Assembly (NCBI GenBank): GCA_946480845.1
Contig: CAMLLJ010000190.1
Location: 1 to 5,269, forward strand
Length of the DNA stretch: 5,269 nt
From: an uncultured Gemmatimonadota bacterium
GTDB lineage: Bacteria > Gemmatimonadota > Gemmatimonadetes > Gemmatimonadales > GWC2-71-9
Direction: 5' to 3'
A program made the position numbers and the translations under genes. Shown here in pieces: positions 1-5,269 of the stretch. How positions within the stretch are numbered: the first letter of the stretch is position 1; every line of letters starts with the position of its first letter. The notes below the pieces were generated by a model. That model saw only the letters and a program-made list of their open reading frames with translations. It was not told the DNA's origin and did not search any database.

Positions 1-2673
1 CCGGTCCACGATGAGCGGGAAGGCGAATGGAGTCGGCCGCTCGACGTCCACGATGGAGACCCTGCCGCCGCCGATCCGGATCAGCGCGCGCGTGAGCCGG
101 CTCTGCTCGAGCTGACGCTCGAGCACTTCCCGGTGCGCCTGGCCGAGGAGCAGGTTGTCGGGATCGTGCCGCGCGAAGACGTCGAAGATCAGCCCGCTCG
201 AGGCCTGCACCTGCTTCACCGTCTTCTTCGCCGTCCCCGGATACCCCTGGAACACCAGCCCCGCCACCCGCGCCACCTCGCGGAACTGCCGGCGCGCCAT
301 CTCGGCGGCGTTGAGGCTCGCGGGGATGTCGTGCGCCAGGTGGTCCGCGCTGAGCAGGCCCGCCTCGATCGCCTCCTCGAGCGGCGGCCGGTCGGGCGAC
401 AGCAGCTCGAGGCCGTAGTCGTTGGCCGCGAGGGTGAAGGTGATCGGCGCGAGCTGCGCGATGCGGTAGGCGAACAGCGCCGCGAGCCCCTCGTGCACCA
501 GCCGGCCCTCGACCGGATAGAAGAAGAGGTGGTGCCCCTCCCGCGTCTCCGTCCGCTCGATCAGCAGCTCGTCCGGTGCCGGCAGCAGCGACCACTGCGC
601 CTGCAGGTCGAGCACCGGGCGCACGGCGCGCATCTCCTCGCTCGCGTGGATGCCGCGGCGCGCCTCGTCCAGCTTCACTCGCACCGCGGCCGCGAGCTCG
701 GGCGAGAGCGGCATCCGGATGCCGGACCACTTGGGCACCGCCCCCACCGCGCTCGTTGCCTTCCGCACCCAGGCCGTCATGTCGCGGATGCGCACGAACT
801 CGAGCGCCTTTCCCCCCAGGATGAACCGGTCCCCGGGCCGGAGCCGCATGAGGAACGCCTCCTCGACCGTGCCCACCGGCTTCCGGCCGCGCACGTAGCG
901 CACCGTGAGCGACGATTCGCTCACGATGGTGCCGATCGAGAGCCGATGCCGCATGGCGACCATCCTGCTGGTCACGCGATAGACGCCGTCGGCGTCGGGC
1001 ACCACGCGCGAGTACTCGGGATAGGCGCGCAGTGCCGGGCCGCCGCGCACGATGAAGTCGAGCACCCACGCCCACTCGTCGTCAGGCAGGTCCCGGTATG
1101 CATGCGTGGTGCGCACCTCGGCGAGCAGCTCCTCGGGCCGGAATCCGCCGCCGAGGGCGACGGTCACGCCATGCTGCGCGAGGAGATCGAGCGGGCGCTC
1201 GACCGGCGGGCGCGACTCGATGAAGCCGGCGGCGAGCGCATCGCGCGCGGCCGCGACGTCCACCAGCTCGATGGCGTGCGTCGGCACGCAGGTCACGCGG
1301 CTCACGGCGCCGGGCTGGTGCCCGCTGCGCCCGGCCCGCTGCACCAGGCGGCCTACGCCCTTGGGGCTGCCGATCTGCAGCACGCGGTCCACCGGCGTGA
1401 AGTCCACGCCGAGGTCGAGCGACGAGGTGCAGACCACGCAGCGGAGCGCGCCGCTCCGGAGCCCCTCCTCGACGGCCTCGCGCTGGGCGCGATCGAGCGA
1501 GCCGTGGTGCAGCCCGATCCGGTCCGCCCATGGCGCGCCGCTCCCGAGCAGCGCCTGGTACCAGATCTCCGCCGTGGCTCGCGTGTTGGTGAAGACGAGC
1601 GTGCTGCCGCTTCCGTCGATGGCCGCCACGACTTCCGGCAGCAGCGCGAGCCCGATCTGGCCCGACCAGGGGAAGCGCTCGATCACCGGCGGGATGAGGG
1701 CGTCCACCTCCAGGCCCTTGGGGACCATGCCCTGGACCAGGCGGCCCGCGCGGGCACGGCCTGCGGCGTCGGCACCCATGAGGGTGTCTAGCGCCGTGCC
1801 GAGATTGCCGAGCGTCGCCGAGAGGCCCCAGGTGCGGAGCTCGGGCCGGAAGCGCCGGAGCCGTGCGAGGCAGAGCTCGGTCTGCACGCCGCGCTTGCTG
1901 GCCATCAGCTCGTGCCACTCGTCCACGATCACGCACTCGAGGTGGGCGAAGAGATCGGCCGCGTCGTCTCGGGTGAGGAGGAGCGAGAGACTTTCCGGCG
2001 TGGTGACCAGCGCGGTGGGTAGGCGGGTGCGCTGCTTCGCGCGGAGCGGCGCCGGCGTGTCGCCGGTGCGGCTCTCGACGGTCCAGGGGAGGCCCAGCTC
2101 GTCGATGGGGCGGCGCAGTGCTTCTTCGGTGTCCGCGGCGAGGGCGCGGAGCGGCGTGATCCAGAGCGCGCGAAGCGGAGGAGCGGCGGCACGGCGGCGG
2201 GCCTCGCGCGGATAGTCGTGCAGCCATTCCAGCACCGGCCCGAGCCACGCCGCGTAGGTCTTGCCCGTGCCCGTCGCGGCATGGACCAGCCCGCTCTCGC
2301 CGGCGAGATAGGCGCGCCAGACTTCGCGCTGGAACTCGAACGGCTGCCAGCGGCGCTCGGCGAACCAGCGCTCGAGCGTTGCCTCGGCGCTCTCGCCGGG
2401 GAGGATCGGCAGCGGCGGGCGCGGCGCGGGCGCCTCGCTCAGGTGGACGCGGCCAGGGCTGAGGGGAACGCCGGCCTCGCTGCCGGGCGCCGGGGCTGTG
2501 CCGGTTCCCAGTCCGGCTTCCACCTCGGCCGCCTGCCGCCGCGCGAGCTCGGCCCGCGCGCGGCGCAGTTCCTTCGCGAACGGCGAGCCGCGCCCCGGCG
2601 GCCCGCCCGCTTTCGGTGGATCGCGGAACGGAGTGAGCGGCTCGCGCGGCGGCTCCTTCTTCGGGTCGCTCAC
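1..2673 (-). CDS. Ligase-associated DEXH-box helicase, Lhr-Core type (3'-partial)
   Basis: This is a superfamily 2 ATP-dependent helicase of the ligase-associated Lhr-like family (NCBIfam type TIGR04121; Lhr-Core). The minus-strand frame from GTG 2673 runs 891 codons without a stop to the window edge. Motifs in order: Walker A ATGTGKT (133-139, Lys138 at 2260-2262), Ia TPLRALA (173-179), Ib TTPESL (224-229), II DEWHE (251-255, at 1909-1923), III SATLGN (285-290), IV LVFTNTRATAE (359-369), LHHGSLD (388-394), V CTSSLDLGVDF (415-425) and VI QRAGRSGH (445-452). The Lhr-specific winged-helix and C-terminal region follows, with REGHHLFFYP (711-720), EGRLVHEGLAALFAYR (722-737), NDYGLELLSP (751-760) and DVFARHDPDNLLL (831-843). 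The final visible PTPFAFPLIVDR is near the family C-terminus, so perhaps 30-40 residues are lost. GTG is preferred as start: GGAG lies 6 nt upstream, it forms GTGA with the ligase stop, and no ATG occurs before codon 257. Residues 1-90 are an unusual Pro/Arg-rich extension. Family knowledge: homologues are ssDNA-dependent ATPases and 3'-to-5' translocases/helicases. Confidence 0.96.
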   Translation of the reverse strand, partial: MSDPKKEPPREPLTPFRDPPKAGGPPGRGSPFAKELRRARAELARRQAAEVEAGLGTGTAPAPGSEAGVPLSPGRVHLSEAPAPRPPLPILPGESAEATLERWFAERRWQPFEFQREVWRAYLAGESGLVHAATGTGKTYAAWLGPVLEWLHDYPREARRRAAAPPLRALWITPLRALAADTEEALRRPIDELGLPWTVESRTGDTPAPLRAKQRTRLPTALVTTPESLSLLLTRDDAADLFAHLECVIVDEWHELMASKRGVQTELCLARLRRFRPELRTWGLSATLGNLGTALDTLMGADAAGRARAGRLVQGMVPKGLEVDALIPPVIERFPWSGQIGLALLPEVVAAIDGSGSTLVFTNTRATAEIWYQALLGSGAPWADRIGLHHGSLDRAQREAVEEGLRSGALRCVVCTSSLDLGVDFTPVDRVLQIGSPKGVGRLVQRAGRSGHQPGAVSRVTCVPTHAIELVDVAAARDALAAGFIESRPPVERPLDLLAQHGVTVALGGGFRPEELLAEVRTTHAYRDLPDDEWAWVLDFIVRGGPALRAYPEYSRVVPDADGVYRVTSRMVAMRHRLSIGTIVSESSLTVRYVRGRKPVGTVEEAFLMRLRPGDRFILGGKALEFVRIRDMTAWVRKATSAVGAVPKWSGIRMPLSPELAAAVRVKLDEARRGIHASEEMRAVRPVLDLQAQWSLLPAPDELLIERTETREGHHLFFYPVEGRLVHEGLAALFAYRIAQLAPITFTLAANDYGLELLSPDRPPLEEAIEAGLLSADHLAHDIPASLNAAEMARRQFREVARVAGLVFQGYPGTAKKTVKQVQASSGLIFDVFARHDPDNLLLGQAHREVLERQLEQSRLTRALIRIGGGRVSIVDVERPTPFAFPLIVDR

Positions 2674-4253
2674 AGCAGGCTCCGCACCGTGTCGAGGGTA
2701 TCGGCCTGGTCGGCGCGCTTGTCCGTCCGCCACCGCGCCATGCGCGGGAAGCGGACGGCGATCCCGCTCTTGTGCCGGGTGGACCGCTGGATCCCCTCGA
2801 AGGCCAGCTCGAAGACCAGCTCCGGCTTCACCACGCGCACCGGGCCATGCCGGTCCAGCGTGTTGCGCCGCACGAAGGCGTCCACCCGGTGGATCTCCTC
2901 GTCGGTGAGCCCGGAATACGCCTTGGCGAAGGGCACCAGCCGGTCGCCGTCCCAGACGCCGAAGGTGTAGTCGGTGAAGAGGCCTGCGCGGCGCCCGCTC
3001 CCTGGCTGCGCGTAGATCAGGACGGCGTCCACGGAGAGCGGGTCCACCTTCCATTTCCACCCGTCGCCGCGGCGGCGCCCGACGCCGTAAGGCGACGACC
3101 GGCGCTTGAGCATCAGCCCCTCCGCCCCGCCGGCGCGCGCTGCCTCACGCGCGGATGCGAGCGCCCGCCAGTCATCCGCCTCGACGATGGGCGAGAGCTG
3201 GAGGGCCGCGCCGGCGGGCAGGCCGCGAACCAGCCGCTCGAGCCGCGCCCTCCGCTCGGCCAGCGCCAGCGGACGGACGTCCTCGCCGCCTTCCTCGAGA
3301 AGATCGTAGGCCATGAGCACCACCGGCACCTCGGCCAGGATCTTCCGGCCCAGTGTCTTGCGCCCGATGCGGCGCTGCATCTGGGCGAACGGCAGCGGCG
3401 CGCCGGCCACCCAGGGAAGCAGCTCGCCGTCGATCACGGTGCCGTCCGGGAGGAACGCCGCGGTCGCCTCGACCTCGGGAAAGCGTCCGGCGAGCAGGTC
3501 CTCGCCGCGCGACCAGAGCCAGGTGGCATCCGAGCGCCGGACCAGCTGGGCGCGGATGCCGTCCCATTTCCACTCCGCCTGCCAGTCGCCGGCGCCGCCA
3601 AGGTCCTCGAGCGGCTGCTCGAGCGGATAGGCGAGGAAGAAGGGGTAGGGGCGGCTCACGTCGGCGTCGCCGCTGTCGGAACCGACCAGCCGCTCGAAGT
3701 GCTCGGGCGTCGGGTCCCAGGCGCCCATCAGCCGATGCGCGATGATCTCGTCGGGCACGCCGCTCACCTCGGCGAGCGCGCGCACCACGAGGCGCGCCGA
3801 TGCGCCCACGCGGAAGGCGCCGGTGATCAGCTTGTTCCAGACGTACCGCTCGCGGCCGGGCAGCTCGCGCCAGGCGGAGACCAGCGCCTCGCGCTGCTCC
3901 GGCTCGTCGAGGCCGCGGAGCGCGAGCAGCCGCTCCTCGACCCAGTAGCGGAGCGACCCATCGGATGCCGCCGCGTCATCCGGCAGGAGCAGCGCGATCG
4001 TCTCGGCGAGATCGCCCACGGCGTGGTACGACTCGTCGAAGAGCCACTCGGGGATCCCTGCCTCTTCCGCGCCCCAGCGCCGGAGACTCGCCGCGCGGAC
4101 CAGCCGCTTCGGGCGGCGGCCGATCAGGAAGCTCACGGCCCAGGCGGCGTCGGCCGGCGGTGCGGCGCGGAAGTAGCGCGCGAGGGCGGCGACCTTTTCG
4201 TTGGTCGCGGTCGTCTCGTCGAGGGCCGTGTAGAGCGCAGCGAATGCCTTCAT
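2670..4253 (-). CDS. ATP-dependent DNA ligase (bacterial PP_1105-type, LigB-like three-domain)
   Basis: This enzyme seals 5'-phosphate/3'-OH nicks in duplex DNA through a covalent lysyl-AMP intermediate. The 527-residue length and DNA-binding/adenylation/OB layout fit the bacterial cassette ligases (NCBIfam type TIGR04120; class called LigB in some schemes, unrelated to E. coli NAD-dependent LigB). The helical DNA-binding domain spans about 1-190. The adenylation domain spans about 205-402: motif I KWDGIR (229-234, nucleophile Lys229, AAA at 3567-3569), SRGED (248-252), motif III DGELLPW (275-281), motif IIIa AYDLLE (315-320), motif IV EGLMLK (378-383) and motif V WKWKVDP (399-405). The OB domain (about 406-527) carries ELAFEGIQ (482-489) and motif VI-like RFPRMARWR (501-509). 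The active site appears complete. The frame is open upstream to 4838, but ATG 4253 is chosen because it begins the conserved MKAFAALYTALDETT start, forms ATGA with the exonuclease stop, and anything longer would lie deep inside the exonuclease gene. Its TGA overlaps the helicase GTG (GTGA). Constitutive co-expression with both neighbours is inferred. Confidence 0.97.
   Translation of the reverse strand: MKAFAALYTALDETTATNEKVAALARYFRAAPPADAAWAVSFLIGRRPKRLVRAASLRRWGAEEAGIPEWLFDESYHAVGDLAETIALLLPDDAAASDGSLRYWVEERLLALRGLDEPEQREALVSAWRELPGRERYVWNKLITGAFRVGASARLVVRALAEVSGVPDEIIAHRLMGAWDPTPEHFERLVGSDSGDADVSRPYPFFLAYPLEQPLEDLGGAGDWQAEWKWDGIRAQLVRRSDATWLWSRGEDLLAGRFPEVEATAAFLPDGTVIDGELLPWVAGAPLPFAQMQRRIGRKTLGRKILAEVPVVLMAYDLLEEGGEDVRPLALAERRARLERLVRGLPAGAALQLSPIVEADDWRALASAREAARAGGAEGLMLKRRSSPYGVGRRRGDGWKWKVDPLSVDAVLIYAQPGSGRRAGLFTDYTFGVWDGDRLVPFAKAYSGLTDEEIHRVDAFVRRNTLDRHGPVRVVKPELVFELAFEGIQRSTRHKSGIAVRFPRMARWRTDKRADQADTLDTVRSLL
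2680..2683 (-). promoter_or_regulatory. Ribosome binding site of the helicase; GTGA coupling with ligase
   Basis: GGAG on the minus strand sits 6 nt before GTG 2673, inside the last codons of the ligase gene. The stop TGA (2672-2670) and start GTG (2673-2671) share bases, so a terminating ribosome is placed directly on the start. This site decides the helicase start: the only other nearby candidate, GTG at 2523 (codon 51), has no comparable Shine-Dalgarno sequence. The GTG codon may keep helicase output below that of the ligase; that is inference. Confidence 0.7.
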
Positions 4254-5269
4254 GGCGGGGACACCTTCCCGGAGGGCTCGGCGCCGTCCGGCATGTCGGC
4301 CTCGCCCGGCGCTTCGGGCTCGTCCCGCTCCCCCTCGAACCGCGTCGCGATCGCGCGCGCCTCCAGGCCCTGCTCCTCGAGCCATCGCACCACCGGCCCG
4401 GTGAAGCCGTGCGTGACCCAGATCCGCTCCGCACCGGTCGCGGCGATGGCGCCGAGCAGCCCGGGCCAGTCGGCGTGGTCGGAGAGCGTGAACCCGCGGT
4501 CGAGCGAGCGGCGCCGGCGGGCGCCGCGCACCCGCATCCAGCCCGAGGCAAACGCGTTCGACGCATTGCCGAACCGGCGGGCCCACACCGAGCCGGCCGC
4601 CGACGGCGGCGCGATCACGATGGCGCGGCGGCCCGCCTCGCGATCCGCGTCGCCGGCGTAGGTCGTCGCCGGCAGCGCGACGCCCGCCGCGCGATAGGCC
4701 GCGTTGATCTTCTCGACGGCGCCGTGGGTGAGGATGGGGCCGATGGACGGGTCGAGCCCGGCGATGAGGCGCTGCGCCTTGCCGAGCGCGTAGCCCGAGA
4801 GCAGGCTGGCGCGCCCCGCGTCCGCATTGGCGCGCCACCAGGCATTGATCTCCCCGAAGACATCGGACTGCGCGGGCCAGCGGTAGATGGGGAGCCCGAA
4901 GGTCGATTCGCTGATGAAGGTGTGGCAGCGGACCGGCTCGAAGGGGAGGCAGGTCGGATCGGGGTCGGTCTTGTAGTCGCCCGAGACGACCCAGACCTCG
5001 CCGCCGGCTTCGAGGCGCACCTGCGCCGAGCCGAGGATGTGCCCAGCGGGGTGCAGGGAGACGGTGACGCCGCCGAGCAGGCGGCGCTCCCCGTAGGCAA
5101 GCGCCTCGACGGCGCCGGTGCCCCCGAGGCGAAGCCGGAGCAGCGCCGCTCCGTCCGCCGAGGCGAGGTACGCGCCGCAGCCCCAGGCCACGTGGTCGCC
5201 GTGCGCGTGGGTGACCACGGCGCGCGGCACCGCGGCCCAGGGATCGACGTGGAAGCCGCCGGACTCGCA
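4250..5269 (-). CDS. Ligase-associated DNA exonuclease, metallo-beta-lactamase fold (5'-partial)
   Basis: This is a metal-dependent DNA nuclease of the metallo-beta-lactamase/beta-CASP-like group (SNM1/Artemis and CPSF73 relatives), the exonuclease partner of the bacterial ATP-ligase repair cassette (NCBIfam type TIGR04122). 339 residues are visible, numbered here from the first in-window codon (Cys). The frame is already open at the window edge with the family N-terminal signature GGFHVDPW (4-11), so about 10-20 residues are missing and the GTG at 5230 is internal, not the start. Metal-site motifs follow in order: HAHGDH (21-26, at 5192-5209), HPAGHILGSAQ (73-83), SGDYKT (96-101, Asp98), ESTFG (121-125), SGYALGKAQR (158-167), SDHADW (263-268) and THG (286-288). 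No catalytic residue is missing. The last 28 residues (312-339) are acidic, Pro-rich and probably disordered. Its TGA overlaps the ligase ATG (ATGA). Family knowledge: the Pseudomonas putida homologue is a manganese-dependent DNA nuclease; a trimming role before ligation is inference. Confidence 0.95.
   Translation of the reverse strand, partial: CESGGFHVDPWAAVPRAVVTHAHGDHVAWGCGAYLASADGAALLRLRLGGTGAVEALAYGERRLLGGVTVSLHPAGHILGSAQVRLEAGGEVWVVSGDYKTDPDPTCLPFEPVRCHTFISESTFGLPIYRWPAQSDVFGEINAWWRANADAGRASLLSGYALGKAQRLIAGLDPSIGPILTHGAVEKINAAYRAAGVALPATTYAGDADREAGRRAIVIAPPSAAGSVWARRFGNASNAFASGWMRVRGARRRRSLDRGFTLSDHADWPGLLGAIAATGAERIWVTHGFTGPVVRWLEEQGLEARAIATRFEGERDEPEAPGEADMPDGAEPSGKVSPP
4264..4270 (-). 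promoter_or_regulatory. Probable ribosome binding site of the ligase; ATGA coupling with exonuclease
   Basis: GGGAAGG on the minus strand ends 10 nt before ATG 4253, within the final codons of the exonuclease gene. The match and spacing are only moderate, so initiation is likely helped by translational coupling through the overlapping ATGA (start 4253-4251, stop 4252-4250). Confidence 0.45.

Noticed and set aside
133..1791. 552-codon plus-strand open frame antisense to the helicase
   Set aside because: The protein is rich in Arg, Ala, His and Pro with no recognisable motif. It is the expected shadow of a G+C-rich gene, and the opposite strand encodes a helicase with every SF2 motif.
1052..2215. 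387-codon plus-strand open frame rich in Ser, Arg and Ala
   Set aside because: It lies wholly antisense to the helicase motif region and has low-complexity composition with no known fold.
1082..2248. 388-codon minus-strand open frame overlapping the helicase in another frame
   Set aside because: It is Arg/Pro/Ala-rich and motif-free. The frame starting at GTG 2673 contains Walker A, DEWH, SAT and QRAGRSGH without interruption.
2218..2970. 250-codon plus-strand open frame across the ligase/helicase junction
   Set aside because: It is antisense to two well-supported genes and shows no motif.
4257..4270. Possible small hairpin (GGG/CCC) over the ligase ribosome binding site
   Set aside because: It has only three pairs around a 7-nt loop, with no extension of the stem; this is expected by chance at this base composition.
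2772..4661. 629-codon plus-strand open frame antisense to the ligase and the exonuclease end
   Set aside because: It has no domain signature and a biased composition, and it crosses two real minus-strand genes. It is an antisense shadow caused by G+C-rich third codon positions.
4254..4838. Extended ligase start at 4838, adding 195 residues
   Set aside because: The added part lies inside the exonuclease gene, is Arg/Gly-rich and unlike any ligase domain. The conserved family N-terminus begins at ATG 4253.
5228..5230. GTG as the true start of the exonuclease
   Set aside because: The frame continues upstream to the window edge with the conserved GGFHVDPW segment, so this GTG is an internal Val codon.

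Overview
The window is about 70 % G+C (judged by eye) and is coding from end to end on the minus strand. It holds a classic bacterial DNA-repair cassette: a metallo-beta-lactamase-fold DNA exonuclease, an ATP-dependent DNA ligase and a ligase-associated Lhr-type DEXH helicase, transcribed in that order from right to left. The sequence indicates a high-G+C bacterium. The phylum cannot be fixed from these genes, because the cassette is scattered through Pseudomonadota, Actinomycetota, Gemmatimonadota, Myxococcota and others.

Layout along the minus strand: (1) 5269-4250, exonuclease, missing only its extreme N-terminus at the right edge; (2) 4253-2670, complete 527-residue ATP-dependent ligase; (3) 2673-1, helicase, 891 residues visible and still open at the left edge, probably lacking only a few dozen C-terminal residues. 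Both junctions are 4-nt stop/start overlaps (ATGA, then GTGA), so the three genes look like one translationally coupled operon. There is no intergenic DNA, and no promoter or terminator lies inside the window. The promoter should lie beyond the right edge. The fourth usual member of the cassette, the metallophosphoesterase/ssDNA endonuclease PdeM (MPE), would be expected just beyond the left edge.

How they may work together: the helicase would translocate on and unwind damaged or structured nucleic acid, the metal-dependent nuclease would trim ends, and the ligase would seal the resulting nick. Homologues of the set in Pseudomonas putida have been studied biochemically, but the physiological lesion the cassette serves is not well established. 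All catalytic motifs are intact in the three genes. The less ordinary features are a roughly 90-residue Pro/Arg-rich N-terminal extension on the helicase and an acidic disordered tail on the exonuclease. Several very long plus-strand open frames are high-G+C antisense shadows and are not annotated.
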